Notes: generated from the letters alone by a model not told the origin. Counted from the stretch's first letter, positions 12,664 through 25,160 are shown. The stretch is DNA of 64,000 nt from Scleroderma bovista (GCA_037178675.1 JAYMGJ010000204.1:119818-183817); one strand, 5' to 3'. Translations and numbers: made by a program.

Positions 12664-13273
12664 TCTACCCCAGTGGTTCTATTCATTTCATTGCTCGACC
12701 GAACGTGGTTGATAGACCGAATTGTATAACCCATCACAGGCAGCCCAACCCGTTGCTGTCCGCAATGCGGTCTATTGTCGTTCGTTGGCAATTCCGTGCA
12801 CGTAGGTATACCTTATGCTTGGCTTGTAGTATTATCGTAAATTCGTAGATTTGGGATAGACTCAACGTTGGCGCATGTAAGTTCTTCAGTGAATGTGGGC
12901 ATACACTGTACCGCGCTCTACAAGCAACCAGTCAAGTAAACAAGTGTACCCGATCTCGAGGCAGAGTGCTATTAAGGAAAGGCATGGAATGAAACGTTAC
13001 ATGGTAAGTACTCGGAAAGGATGAAGTCTGCATGCAATGTCCATATCAAGATTAGAATACAGGAATGCTACATCGTTGTATCGCAACAAGTCTGTTTGAA
13101 TTGAAATTATGATAACGGGACACCGCAGTATGAGTTCTCTCACAAGAGATTTGTAGATAGGACCACAGCGGTGCCCGACACATGGGAATTCGCACGGAAG
13201 GCATCAAGGAAGAAGATGGGTCCTAGAAATGCTATCGGCTCCCCGGGCATCACCGAGTGTGGATGATAAAGTT
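12664..13273. other. Intergenic between convergent genes
   Basis: About 610 bp between the stop codons of the MRS2-type gene (plus) and the single-pass membrane protein gene (minus). It probably contains both 3' UTRs. No gene, tRNA or repeat was recognised. Confidence 0.5.
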
Positions 13274-14795
13274 TTACTTGGAGGGCGGAGGCATATCTGG
13301 AATTAGATAATGCACCGGACGACCGTGACCCAAGCTGGGCATGCGGGATACGTCAGGAGTACCGCTCGATGGCATGGATTCGGCACTATTGCACATAGAA
13401 GAACCTACGGCGACTGTAGATGATGTGCGGGTGCGATCCCCATCTTGAGGAAACTCCGACGGATTGTAACGCGGGACAGGCTTCCGTGCAGTACGATGAG
13501 GAGTAGAGCCGCTTGTTGATGCGGACCGTTGGACAGACGATACCTCTGCTCCGAGTTCGGGATAATCGGCTGCTCCCTTGATCGGAGTCGACGGCGACCT
13601 GTCAAGGGCGGCTGGGGCTATGACTGGCATTGATAGACGTTCAGTTCGTAGACACGCGGAACTTTCCATAGACGATCGAATACGATGGGCTTGTTGTTCG
13701 AGAGCGTTGGATGAAGGGGCTGATGCGGTGCGAAAGCGGGATGGATCCGTAGCGCTTGCCGGACTCTGGATGGAATACATGGGTGTATGACGGTTGGGTG
13801 ACACAGAGTAACCCGGAGAGTCCAGTGGGTTGATTCCAGGGATCGAATGAGAGTAAGTCGAGTGCGTTTTTTCACTCTCACCCACTTCGGTCACACGCTC
13901 GTCATCCCCCGGTGGGTTGGTTTTGGACGCTTTGCTACCAGTGGCGCTTTCGAGCATCCCTGCAGTGGATTCTGTGTGTCCGTGGTAGTGGCGGTTTGCG
14001 AAATCGGTGTTCTTGGGTCTCATGCTAGAGGCGTTCGAGGGTAGAGAACCCCACTGACCCATGTTGCGCATGGAGAATCCACCTCGGGCTGGAAACCGCT
14101 TAATCCGCTTGCGTCGCCGAAGCCAGATGATGATGGCAACGACAAGAAAGAGACCAGCTATAACGCCAACCACAACCCCCACGATAACACCCGTTTTCTT
14201 GCTGTGGGACAACGATGTGTCAGAGACTGGACTGGCGCTGACCGAAGGGGATGGAGTGGAGGTAGGAACACCTGGTAAACAAGAGATATCGGAGCCGTTC
14301 AAGATGTAAAAGGGCGTAGACAAGGCAGTCACAGTGCCCACTTCACCACGGATCTGGTACTGGCCTTGTGCCAGATTTACAGAAGGCCACTTCCACGAGT
14401 CCGCCTGAGCACTCACGTTAGCAAGGGTCTGAAAGACTGTGATACCGGTGGTGTTCTGTCTGCGCTGAACATCATTCGATGCGACAAAACGTTGGCTGGC
14501 ACCAGTTTTGGCGATGGCCAACACGAGGTTAGCTTGGCCCCCACCATATGACCATGTAATTGAGGACGATGTACATGTCGTCATATTTTGGATGGTATTA
14601 AAGCTGAGATTGGTCGGAGTGGACGAAGGCAAAGCACTGCTACTTGAGGATGAAGGGGTGCCTGATGAGGCAGGTTTGCCTGAAGATGTAGGCGAGGCTA
14701 AAGTTTACCAAACGTAAGAGGCACAACCGAAGACAAAATAAAACTAGTGCGCCCTCACCAGAGCTTGCGGAACTGGGGGCCGAAGTTGACGACAT
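13274..14795 (-). CDS. Single-pass membrane protein, Ser/Thr-rich ectodomain
   Basis: Unnamed fungal membrane protein. A Ser/Thr/Pro linker leads into a beta-sandwich-like ectodomain (NMTTCTSSSITWSYGGGQAN, VNLAQGQYQIRGEV, FYILNGSDISCLPG), as in many basidiomycete surface proteins. One membrane helix (VIVGVVVGVIAGLFLVVAII, about 14,120-14,180) is followed by WLRRRKRIKR, placing the long Ser/Pro/Arg tail in the cytosol. An intron lies at about 14,697-14,759. The start given (14,795) is only the first usable ATG. The frame stays open upstream (KVQQFSILVVSSPLPVTS), which resembles the end of a preceding ectodomain module. No signal peptide was found, so the true N-terminus is probably further upstream. 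It could be a cell-wall stress sensor; that is speculation. Confidence 0.7.
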
Positions 14796-15367
14796 CGAAG
14801 TGACTGGTAGAGGCGAAGAGACAACTAGAATGGAGAATTGCTGGACCTTGTGAAGCAGTGCCGAGTCTGCCAAGGTAATACGGCGAAACTAACCCGAACC
14901 AGTGCCGCAACTGCGGGATCAACTCTGAGACGACAGTTCAGGTCGTAGGGGTAAACTGGGCAGCGCACGCTTATCCGCCAAGCCACCGAACCTAAAACTG
15001 TCCTACAGCGTTACACCGAATGGATTGGCATCCAGACGACAAGGGCGACGTCCCACGCACGAGAGGTCAGACAGTGAGCTCGTGGTTATCGGGCAAGTTG
15101 CGCAGATAATATCGACGTGGGACCGATTGTTCTGAATCCGAAAGTGTGAGATTCCCGTTGCACTTGTGCCCCCGTGACACTGACAACACGGACTGCGGCG
15201 TAGGACGACATGGGCAGTCGAGTGTTTGGGAAACCATGAATGTTGTTTTACACGAAACAAGGCAACGATCAGTGCACACAAGGAGCCAAGGCCCAGGGCG
15301 ATGTCGCCAAAATTTAAACCCTCGTTAGTTTTCGCTGTTGGGGACCACGGGGACCATGACGTCTGTC
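14796..15367 (-). other. Probable unresolved 5' exons of the membrane protein gene
   Basis: The minus strand here shows coding-like fragments in different frames (KVQQFSILVVSS near 14,850; TPQSVLSVSRGHKCNGNLTL near 15,180; GDIALGLGSLCALIVALF near 15,290). I could not join them with convincing GT...AG introns. They may be the first ectodomain and signal peptide of the downstream gene, possibly with a sequencing or real frame error. They could also be chance. Confidence 0.3.
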
Positions 15368-15440
15368 GGTTCAATGGTCTAGTGGTTATGATTTCTGTCT
15401 TACACACAGAAGGTCCTGAGTTCGACCCTCAGTTGAACCA
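15368..15440 (+). tRNA. tRNA-Val (anticodon UAC)
   Basis: A 73-nt cloverleaf. Acceptor stem GGTTCAA pairs with TTGAACC and the discriminator is A. The anticodon stem TCTGT/ACAGA closes the seven-base loop CTTACAC, giving anticodon UAC. The T-arm carries TTCGA. There is no intron. A run of five T at 15,444-15,448 is a suitable RNA polymerase III terminator. Confidence 0.93.
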
Positions 15441-15649
15441 AGCTTTTTGGAGGAACTATCCATTCGAGCATTTCAAAACACCGTGTTCGGGTTAAAGCAA
15501 CGAGCGCGATGTGGAGACCAACCAAACCTGGGCTCCTTGCAATCGGAAAGGCGTCCACTGCACTGGGATGTTCTTGTCCTAACGGGTGTACTTGAGCCAG
15601 CGACAGGAGTTAAATTATTACACCAGAGAGTACCTTCTGGCTTAGCCTT

Positions 15650-16764
15650 ATGGAGATGTCTTTCTCGCTTTACATCCTCTACGCAACTGTGTCACTGGGC
15701 TCGTGGTTTTATGTCTCTCGAATCCAACCTCTGCAGGCCTCCAAAAGTGTTGCTCATCGCCTGCTGTCGCTCGCTGTGGCATTACACACAGCCTACACCC
15801 TCGGACAGCTGCTGTGGTTTCGTCCGCCGAATCTGTTCAGTCGCTTGCAGTTACCAATCAATGCACCAGTCGACCGAATAAAGACGATATTATGGATGGA
15901 GGCAGGCTTTGGCCACGCCAGCAACCCGCCCATACCAAAGGACGTTGAATTGCTACTCACTCGTCTCGCTACATGGGTCAATCGAGGCCTATTTACAAGG
16001 TGCACAGTGAATACATCCGAACTCCTGGGACTGCTCCTCATTGTCACGTAGATTTGGCCAACTTTCCATGCAGAAATGTCAATTCTGCTCTTCGTTGGGA
16101 GACTATGTTTTATTCACTTTCGCCTCCATATCCTTGCAGTATCTACAGACTGCTACTCTTCTGCTGGTACTTACTACCGGTATGAATGGTCGTGAGCGCT
16201 TGCGCACCGCTGTGCTCGGCGTACTAGTTTGTGCATTCCTGGCAGAAGGATACGCGCTAACCTCTGTCAGTGCCGTGCCACTGCCCAAGGATGCCCAGTA
16301 TGCATTCATGGTAGGTATACTTTGCCAGCATCTCTATAATTACCTAACGAGCTCCTCAGTGGCACGATAACCTCTTCCTCATACGCCAGGTGCTATTTCT
16401 CGCCCTCCCTCTGGTTGTCCAAGTCCTACCCCCCCTCTATGCACCTGGGCCTCCCTCTGTGTATCTCGCACCCGCGCTTGCACATCTGGAGCGTGCGCTT
16501 CCCCGAGCACACCTCCTAAGACACACGCAACAAGTTATTATGCGCCATCCTGAACTCAGAGATCGTGCTGTGCGTTGGTGGTCACGACAGGCGGCTGAAG
16601 GGGAAATAGCGATAAGAGATGAGACAGTGCAAAGGACTGCCGAAAAGCTTGGCTTAGGATTTACGGAGCAGAAGAGCTTGGATGGAGAGGATGGGAAGCT
16701 GCGGATGCATGCGAGAATGGTTGTAGAGTCGTTGAAGAGCCTGTCCACTACTCCCCCCAACTAG
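15650..16764 (+). CDS. Conserved fungal multi-pass membrane protein
   Basis: Not recognised as a named family. The protein starts MEMSFSLYILYATVSLGSWF (a second ATG two codons on also fits) and has several hydrophobic stretches: the N-terminal one, LLSLAVALHTAYTLGQLLWF, ASISLQYLQTATLLLVLTTG, TAVLGVLVCAFLAEGYAL and VLFLALPLVVQVLPPL. Two introns are clear. The first (GTGCAC...CGTAG, near 15,999) joins LFTR to FGQLSMQKCQFC. The second (GTAGGT...CTCAG, near 16,312) joins FM to WHDNLFLIRQ. The C-terminal 110 residues are soluble, helical and charged (HPELRDRAVRWWSRQ), ending TTPPN. The CxxC pair in KCQFC may bind metal or form a disulfide. It lies between a valine tRNA gene and an oxysterol-binding protein gene, which says nothing about its role. 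Confidence 0.8.
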
Positions 16765-16986
16765 CTTTGAATAAATATTCTGGGCTATTAGTAGCGACGC
16801 ATGTATGTACAAAATGGAATGTCTTTGTGCACGTGCCTGCTTGTTACCTTGACCTGCATCCTTGTGGGAAGCCAACTGTGAGCGATCTTGGGCAAATAAA
16901 GGATCCCTCCACGCTCTTTGCTTCTTTGCCGTTTACTTCTACCAGTCTCCCTTTAATACACTCCTTAGAATTCAGGATCGGCCAGC

Positions 16987-18853
16987 ATGGTCGATACAGT
17001 AGACGCTATTCCTCCGGCGACCGAACAAGACGCGGACATCGACGATGATACAGATGCACCAGACCCACCCATCTCCGTCCCCGACTCTGGCGATACTGGG
17101 GAAGGTGGAAAACTCAAGATGATCATCCAACTCGTCAAGAAGTCTCTCGGCGTTAAAGACATCGCTGCAATGTGGGTGTCATGTCTCCATTCACTCGGGG
17201 CCACTCATCACAAACTGTCAGGCGACTATCTTTGCCCGCGTCCTTGCTCGAGCCGTTGCCAAACCTGGAATATTGGCATTATCTTGATAGACCCGATTTG
17301 TTTGCAGCGTATGTTGATTCGGTGATTGTTTCAGAGGCCGCACCTTGACTTGTTCATCAGGATCAACGACTCTGATGATCCCTTTGAGCGCATGCTTGCT
17401 GTAGTGCGGTTTACATTCACAAAGGATCTCAAGTTCATTGTGTGTCTACCTCTCTTTTTTTTTCTTCTAAATAAATGCTCAGTAGATTCACCGCAGCACG
17501 GCAAAGTATGCAAGCCTTATAATTCCGTTCTCGGAGAGCACTTCCGTTCACACTGGGACGTGCCCCCGTACTCCCCTGACTCCGCCCAGCAGTTCGGAAT
17601 CCATACCACATATACCCATTCAGCACCTGCCTTGAACACACCCTTTCCTTCTGAGACGATCAGCATCAAGAGCGGACACAGCGAACGAAGTTCCAAAAGC
17701 ATTCGTAGCGGTATCAGCCTGCTCTCGAAAATCAAACCAAGTCCTTCCACCGCTTCAACCTCCCCTGATCCTGCAGCTGATGCGGGCCTCTCCGGCCATA
17801 TGTCAAACCTTTCTCTCGGTTCCGGTGGGGACAGCTCCGATGACGTTCGCGTGGTATACATCACTGAGCAGGTATCACACCACCCACCCGTGTCCGCATA
17901 TTTTGCATCTTGTCCGGCACGCTCTATCGAGATGAAAGGGATTGACCAGATATCGGCCAAGGTTTCTGGAACAACACTGCGTGTCGCACCTGGCTCGTTC
18001 AACAAAGGCATCTTTATCGATATCACTGGCGGCCCCGGCGAAGGGGAGAGATATCACATCACGCATCCAGTGGCCAGTGTTAACGGAATTCTTAGAGGAA
18101 GTTTCTATATCACCGTAGCTGACTCTACCATTATCACATGTACGGGAACTAAGAAAGGCGAACAATTGAGGGCGGTGCTCGAATACAAGGAAGAGGTGGG
18201 TGAATTTCCCTCTTGGTGACCGCAGGTCTGATCTTAACTACACATAGTCGTGGATAGGCAGAGCCCATTTCCTCGCTGAAGGTGTAATACATACGTACCA
18301 AGAGGGCGAGACGGAACATGAACAATGGACCAAAGTCAGGCATGTCCCGCAGGCCCGTGTTCTCGCCCACTTTGAAGGGTGTTGGCGTGGCCAAATTCGT
18401 TGGCGGCGAACCTCTTCTGCGCTTGTATCTCATTCCAGCGTCTCCCTTTCGTCTACGTCTGAGTACCACACTTTGGTGGACCTCGCTTCTCTTCAAATTA
18501 TTCCCAAGGTTGTTCGCCCTCTTGAACAGCAGCTACCGAATGAGTCCCGTAAACTATGGGAGAGCGTCACGTCGAGATTGCTTAAGAAGGAGTATAGCGA
18601 CGCGACCAAGCATAAGCTAGTTATCGAGCAGAGACAACGCGATGAGGCAAGCGAAAGAAAGCGCACCGGGAAAGAGTACGTCCAGTTGTGCTTCCTTCCT
18701 CCCCATGCTTTCTGACCATGGTCCAGGTTTCTGCCCCGTTATTTCGAGAAGGACATAAGTTTGGGTGTCCCGACTCTAACTGCAGAAGGTCGGAAGGCTG
18801 TTGAAGAGGAGCTACAGGAATCTTCACCAGATCAGAAGAAAACTGCGTCGTAG
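16987..18853 (+). CDS. Oxysterol-binding protein (OSH/ORP family)
   Basis: Lipid-transfer protein that exchanges sterol and PI4P between membranes at contact sites. The family fingerprint EQVSHHPP is present at about 17,868-17,891, and KPYNSVLGEHFRSHW comes earlier. The protein has the short Kes1/Osh4-like layout with no PH domain or ankyrin repeats. An acidic N-terminus precedes GKLKMIIQLVKKSLGVKDI. A Ser/Thr-rich insert of about 80 residues (SGHSERSSKSIRSGISL...) sits before EQVSHHPP. The fungal core then continues with GIFIDITGG, SWIGRAHFLAEGVIHTY and the C-terminal RRDEASERKRTGKE-like helix. An intron at 17,440 (GTGTGT...CCGCAG) joins KDLKFI to HGKVCKPYN. The end is QKKTAS, with a stop at 18,851. 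The assignment is firm, but which paralog it represents is not. Confidence 0.92.
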
Positions 18854-19037
18854 GAGGTGTAGGTCACCGATATTATGGATGCGACTTTCTCTTCTATTTG
18901 CACGTTACGAACCACACGCATATTTTTCTACTATCAACTCGAGATTAGTTTGTTCCATCGCTTCATAATACCCACTTGTGCTACCATTCCAAATGGACAC
19001 CAGTTCTCTAGTGAGGCATGAATGACTAATGAGAATT

Positions 19038-19110
19038 AGTTCGGTGGTCTAATGGTTATGATTTCTGTCTCACACACAGAAGGCTCCGAGTTCGATCCTC
19101 GGCCGGACTA
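19038..19110 (+). tRNA. tRNA-Val (anticodon CAC)
   Basis: A 73-nt cloverleaf. Acceptor stem AGTTCGG pairs with CCGGACT (one T-G pair) and the discriminator is A. Stem TCTGT/ACAGA closes loop CTCACAC, giving anticodon CAC. The T-arm contains TTCGA. No intron. A T5 run at 19,116-19,120 probably ends transcription. The anticodon arm matches the tRNA-Val at 15,368 except for the first anticodon base. Confidence 0.92.
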
Positions 19111-19212
19111 TTATATTTTTGTATTTTCTGCCTACTCCACGTTCAAACGCGTCACTCAGTGATCCTTACCTGACCGGATCGACTTCACTTGATCAGCGTT
19201 TGCACCAATAGT

Positions 19213-20939
19213 ATGGGGGATAGTACACTCGCCATTGCGTGCGTCCTCCACCACTTATCCGAAACTCAGCTCATGGATACCAAAGAATGGTGTCGGATTT
19301 CTTCCACCCCAACGTGGGTGGGGTAGAAAACCATATCTTTATGCTCAGTGCAAATCTCATCCGCAGGGGACACAAGGTATATCATCAAATTTCTCGCTAA
19401 CAGTCAGTAATACTTCCCAGGTCATAGTGATCACGCACAGCCATCCCCCTGACCGCGTCGGTGTTCGTTGGTTGCTACCCTCTCTCAAGGTATACTATCT
19501 TCCATTCACGACAATCGCATCCTCTGCTACTCTACCGAACTATTTCACGTTTCTTCCATACTTCCGCACCATCATCGCACGGGAACATATTAACTTGATC
19601 CACGCACATGCTAGTCTCTCTTCGCTCGGCCACGAAGCAATTCTTCATTCTCACTTTTTGGGTGTGCGCACTGTATTCACCGACCATAGCTTGTTCGGCT
19701 TCGAGGACGCAGCGAGTATCCTAACGAACAAACTCCTGGCGGCTGCTCTGAAAAATGTCGACGCTGTAATTTGTGTTTCTCATACAAGGTAAGCTGAACA
19801 TGGCGCTCCATCACGTATGAATATCCAGTGGAATGGTTAGCCGAGAAAATACGGTCTTGCGTGGGCAATTATTCGAACCGTCGGATGATGATCCCTCCGT
19901 ATCGGTAGTGCGACCGAGCGTGTACACCATACCAAATGCCTTAGTCGCCGAGCAGTTTACACCATCATCTCAACCGCAGCCGTATGAAACCAGTGAGTTC
20001 CGATCGTACCTTTCTTTTTATCCCAACTTAGAAGAGGATAGTCAATATTGTGGTGCTCTCGCGGTTGGCCTATCGGAAAGGCATTGACCTCCTAGTCGCC
20101 ACGGCCCCCCGCGTTTGTGCAGCTTTTCCGAATGTCAAATTTATCATAGGTACGCGCTCTGGCACCCTTTTTTTAAATGCTCTTAACTGGTGGGTAGGCG
20201 GAGACGGCCCGAAGCTGAATGATCTACTCCAAGTGCGGGAACGACACATGCTACAGGATCGAATGGAGCTCCTTGGATCTGTCCGTCACCGTGACGTACG
20301 AGCCGTGCGTCGAAAATTCAAATTTCATTGTCCAGCAAGGATCTTAACTGTCCAATGAAGGTCCTTATTCGTGGATCAATATTTCTCAACACGTCGCTGA
20401 CGGAGTCGTTTGGTATTGCTATCCTGGAAGCTGCGTGCACTGGACTTTACGTCGTTTCTACTCGAGTTGGTGGCGTACCCGAAATTTTACCGGAGGACAT
20501 GATCTCGTTCGCTAACCCAGACGAGGACGGTGAGTGACCCCGCAGCCACCGTCGCGATCACCCTTGTTGATTGTTTTCAGATGTTTTTCGGGGGATCTCA
20601 GACGCCATCCGCATTGTTTCAGAGGGAAAACACGATCCATCACAGGCGCATGAGCGGATCAAAGGGTTCTATGATTGGATGCAGGTTGCTCGACGCACGG
20701 AAGCAGTCTATCAAACTGTGATGCAGTCGGAGCCCATCGACCTGTGGACTCGGATACAACGGTAAGCACAGTGAACAGTGCCGCATGCTAGTTCGTTGAC
20801 CGGAGGATGTAGGACTATGTCCCTAGGGCCATTTGCAGGCCCAATTTACACCACAATCTTAATTGTGGATTGTATATTTTTCCTGTTTTTAGAGTGGTTG
20901 ATGCCTAGGGAAGATTTGGACTTCGTTCACACTCGCTAG
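19213..20939 (+). CDS. GPI3: GPI-GlcNAc transferase catalytic subunit (PIG-A/Gpi3)
   Basis: Catalyses the first step of GPI-anchor synthesis, moving GlcNAc from UDP-GlcNAc to phosphatidylinositol on the cytosolic face of the ER. Splicing a 48-nt intron after codon 8 gives [20 protein letters not shown] followed by [19 protein letters not shown], the strongly conserved PIG-A opening. Then come [50 protein letters not shown], and the GT4 domain with the EX7E motif ESFGIAILE near 20,405. The C-terminus has a single membrane anchor ([17 protein letters not shown]), then a short luminal tail with a stop at 20,937. Several short introns. Every expected block is present, so it appears functional. 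Confidence 0.94.
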
Positions 20940-21091
20940 GAGTCGGTGATATTCGCAGAACTGGAATTAAGAATACCATTATGAACGGGCACAAAAAGTA
21001 GAAACATTAAACCAGGAGTGAGCGCATAATACATCAACAGCAGAACGCTTAAATATTATGTGGAGCCAAGTTTCTGTGGAAAACCAACATC

Positions 21092-24000
21092 TTATGGCGC
21101 AAGTTTGGGTCTCCTCGTTTTGGTACTCCGCTTCCTGACTCGCCTCTGACCATCAGGCCCATCATAGACTTGGTCTATGGGTGAATCCCCAGACATCATC
21201 TCATCTCTGTCTCTTTTAGTGGGTACCTGTAAACGATCGCGAAACGTTGACCCTTTCTCGCCACCGTCTGGAGCTAACCGATCTAAGAGAGATCCACCAT
21301 GGCCAGAACTGGCATGATTACCAACAGGATGACGACCCTCTGGTGACAGCGAGGTAGACGGAAAGCGTTGGCCACCCCTCTCATGTCTGTCGCGACGCGA
21401 CGTCCTGACAGAGTGTGAGGGCGGGAGGTCTACTTGTGGCCGAGGCGGAAGTCCGTGCTGAAGTAGCATGGCACGCTCGGGGTGCATAAGTGGTCTCATC
21501 TCCGTACGATCGTTAGGGGAGTTGGCATCCTGAACGACTGGAGGCGGCCGAGCTACAGGATGATTACCTTTTGTACCATCGAACACTTCAGTGGAGTCCA
21601 GGACATAGGTATCCATGCTACGCCTTCTCTGAATAGGCAAATGCGGAGGGGCATCGCGCTTTCGGCCCGAGTGATTTTCAGCTTCGTCGCGATCTTGAGC
21701 GTGTGGTGGAAGCGGCCGAGTATGAGTAAGGGGGGCATACCCTTGGTCAGAACGACGAGATGACCTCTGATGAAGTGGGAGTAAGTCATCGGAACGACTA
21801 GGATGGCGAGGGAAATGGTCATGCGGAGAACGATCATGGTGCATGACAGATGGCATTGATGATTCCCTAGAAGGTGGAGGTGGCGTTGCACGAGAACAAT
21901 CCTCCGGAGGACAGAAAGCTGATCTAGGACTTTCTGGTGATGAGTCCCTGCGGGGAGGCTCCAAAACATCGTTAACAACTGGAGGGCCAAATCTAGACTG
22001 CACAGTTCATCAGGAGATGACATGACGTTATTGATAACAAAACATACCTTGGTAACTCGCGAAGAGTGGAGTGCAGCGGACGTGATGTTGGACGCCTCAG
22101 TTGGTGGCAAAAAATGATCGCTGGATAACTGTTTCGTGCAATGAGTTTGCGTATAATTGCCATTGACGATAACGTACAGGTGACTGCCTGCGCAGGCGTG
22201 TTAGCTCAGCGCCACGTTGGTGATCGACGTCCGAAGCTGGCTGTCGACACTATAAGTAGACATGTAACATAGATCAGTGGTGCTTACTGGGGGTCCTTCT
22301 CTTGTGGAAATCCGTGGATGACTGCCTATCGGTTCCGCGTTACTTCCAGAGATGACAGCAACACGCGACAGATTACTCTGAGGGAGGGATGGAGCATTAC
22401 CCAAAGGCTTATTCCTCGTACCGATGGGTATATTATTCGTTCCTGAAAGCCGGACACTTGGGGCAGCTGGTGGAGTGCGCATGGCAGACTGAGAACGTGT
22501 ATGGTCTCTCTGCAGAAACAAGAACAATGGGAACGCCTACACCTTTAATCTTAGGAACACAAACCTGAGGTAAACTAACTGGGCCGTAGCGGTCCTCGGA
22601 GGGTTTATCTCTCACTGGGTTTGGGCGAGATAACTCATCATAACGACCTCTAACTGACGACTCTGCGCGAGGGCGTTCAGGAAGGAAGGGTGCTATAAAA
22701 GACAGGTGAACCAATGTTCCAAAAGGGGCAACAAAAACAAACCTCTCAGACGCGAAGACTCGATTGACGACGATGAGTCCAATGTAGTTGGGCCACCGTG
22801 CTCGTCACCAGTACGTCGTAGGGGATGTCGCTGAAAGTCTGGAGGCCTAGGTGGAGCATCATCAATATCCATGCTATCAGGATAACGCTCCTTCGCGATA
22901 GAGGACTCATTAGGGACATAGAAGTCGGCTTGGCTTCGAGGTTTGCCGCGACGAGGGTTACGAGGACGGTCGTATTCCGTATGATCGGTTGCCCGGTCTG
23001 TTGTGGACGGCAGCGAAGACGAACCACGCGTCGACGTATGCTGTGACGCATGATGGTCCGAGGTTGGAATAACGTTGTCAAGGTGCACAACCTTGGCGTC
23101 CCGTTCACGCAAAGATCCAACTTGCGCTTCAGTCGCAGAAGGGCGAGTGATGCAACCAGTGTCAAGATCCGAAGCCTTTGAGCCTGAGTAGATGGCGCTC
23201 TGCGGAGGCAATGGAGTGCGATTGCGGGAGCCTGAAGATAAATATGCAAGAAGAATAGACGTGTGCACAGAGGACAGGCGACGTGGGCATGAGGTTGGTT
23301 GTGATGATGTCTGGAAGATACGTACGTTGTGCTTCAATCGCAGGAGGCACAGCCGAGTCCCCTTGTATGCTAGGCAATGATCGCGGACCAGTGGGAAGGC
23401 CTTTAGCCGGAATCACATCGATGGGGGTGCGGTATGAGATGGGACCATCGTGGTGTAGCTGTGTGTCATAGCCGTCAGACTGCCTCTGGTCAGATCGTGG
23501 TGTAGGCTGTGAAAAGCGACTCTTGTTTCTAGAAGCGGTCGAGTTGGGGACTGATTGTGCAGATTTGCTCGATGTTCCCTGATCCTGGGGATCACGGGAA
23601 TAGATGACGGGCGAACGTGGTCCTAGACAATAAAGAACGAAAGAAGGTAAAAAGATGGGATGGAGATAAACAAAGGACAGGGAGAAAAGAGTAGAAGATA
23701 GTGATCCATGATAAGCGTCCGTGTGTCCAGGCGAGCAAGTCGAATAAAAAGGAAGAAGGGATCGTACAGCGCAGCTCGACTCCCAAGGCTTCGCAAGACG
23801 TTCGCTTCATGCTCCGTCCTCCACCTCGGGAGGAGTCTTGGCGCCCAATAGAGGTGGGGGTATGGAGATGAGAGGGGGAGGGAGTTGATAACGTACTTAG
23901 AGTCGACGACTTGTCTGTGTCCCGTGAATGGCGACGGTCATGGTCTGAAGGGACTACACCGGAGTCATGTTGCCTACGTTCGCGTTCGCGGGGTTGGATG

Positions 24001-24998
24001 ATCACATCACTTGCAATCCAAACGCGGTCTTGAGAAGACAGTGCAGCAGCCGCAGGAGTCTCACAACGAGTACTCTGAACACTATCACGGCCACTGGGGG
24101 GCGAATGGGGTCGCCGACTAGGGGGGCCCCGTTCCTCGTCGCGCGTGCGAGACGGCAACAAGGACGGGCCATTTTGCCTGTTGGATGCCTGGTATGAATC
24201 ACCAGAGGAGTAAGTCTGAGTGGATCTATCGTCACGCCGGCCATTTTCTGTGGGCCGGTAGTGACGATCGTCATAAGACAAATCGTCACCATCTGAGCGA
24301 CCTTTGCGTGAGGGTATATCACCATTTCTGCTCGAGAAACCTCTGTCAAGAGGACCTTCAGGACGGTAGCTGTGTGCTTCGCGGAGTAAAGGACTGGTGG
24401 GACAAGTCCACGTAGTCTCCTCGGTTCTAGTATTATAATAGTAGACTTCACCGGTGCTTCGAGACCACTTGATCTCCCACCCTGAGGGAAGCGGATCACC
24501 ATCATCATGTGAACGAGTATTTGGGGCACCACCGCTTCGTTTGTTGCGATCAGAATGACTACCCATGGCTGTAGCTTCAATGATGGGAGGGTGAGAAGGA
24601 TGGACGAACGGCATAGAGGACACGGGCTTGGCTGGCAAAGCATGGGTCAGCTTGCCAAGTCCAAGTGAAAGCGGAAGGGTAGAAGATTGCTGAGGGGTCT
24701 TCTCCAGATGTTCTGGGGGTGTGTCCGGACGAACGGATTCAGCGCCCCGACGCTGGCGGCTATCAGTAACCATACCCTTCGCTGATGGTTCTGTGGGCCT
24801 TGAAGGAGTCTGACTGCGGTTTGTCGACTTCGTACCCTGTGGAACGCGAGACTGGTGAGCCAAGAACTCGTCCTCCTCCTCGTCGCCACCAAGCGACACC
24901 GCATCCTCTTCTAGAGCAACACTACGCTGCACACCACCTACAGTGTTCTTCTCTTCCTCCTCATTTCCCCAGTCCAGAATTTCTGTGTCGTCCTCCAT
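21092..24998 (-). CDS. Large disordered WW-domain protein
   Basis: Multi-exon gene for a protein of over 1,000 residues. It opens MEDDTEILDWGNEEEEKNTV with an acidic start. One WW domain lies at roughly residues 169-199 (about 24,400-24,495): PLPSGWEIKWSRSTGEVYYY, then NTRTEETTWTCP. Both signature Trp and the tyrosine block are present, so it should bind Pro-rich ligands. The rest is low-complexity, rich in Arg, Ser, Asp and Pro (RRDDRSTQTYSS, DRHERGGQRFPS). The extreme C-terminus is basic, SLLDRLAPDGGEKG then RRVRKRSTKTRRPKLAP. This composition suggests an RNA-processing or transcription-linked nuclear protein, but I do not recognise the family. Exact exon joins between 22,000 and 23,600 were not all resolved. 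It shares a 162-bp divergent promoter with the UNC-50-type gene. Confidence 0.78.
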
Positions 24999-25160
24999 GA
25001 GTGAAGTGGTCGACGGTGAAGATGGTGTTTTCCAAGAAGGCGGTGGTCAAGGCGCCGACTGAAATATTCATGTTCCGCTCGCGCGTTGCCGGGCAAGTAG
25101 GACATGGTACTACTTACATAGAAGGGTCAAATCACTAGTCCCTCCTATTAGCACTCTACC

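Noticed and set aside
22746..23249. Minus-strand alternative frame in the WW-domain gene
   Set aside because: Overlaps the Arg/Ser/Asp-rich true frame and has Leu/Arg-rich shadow composition.
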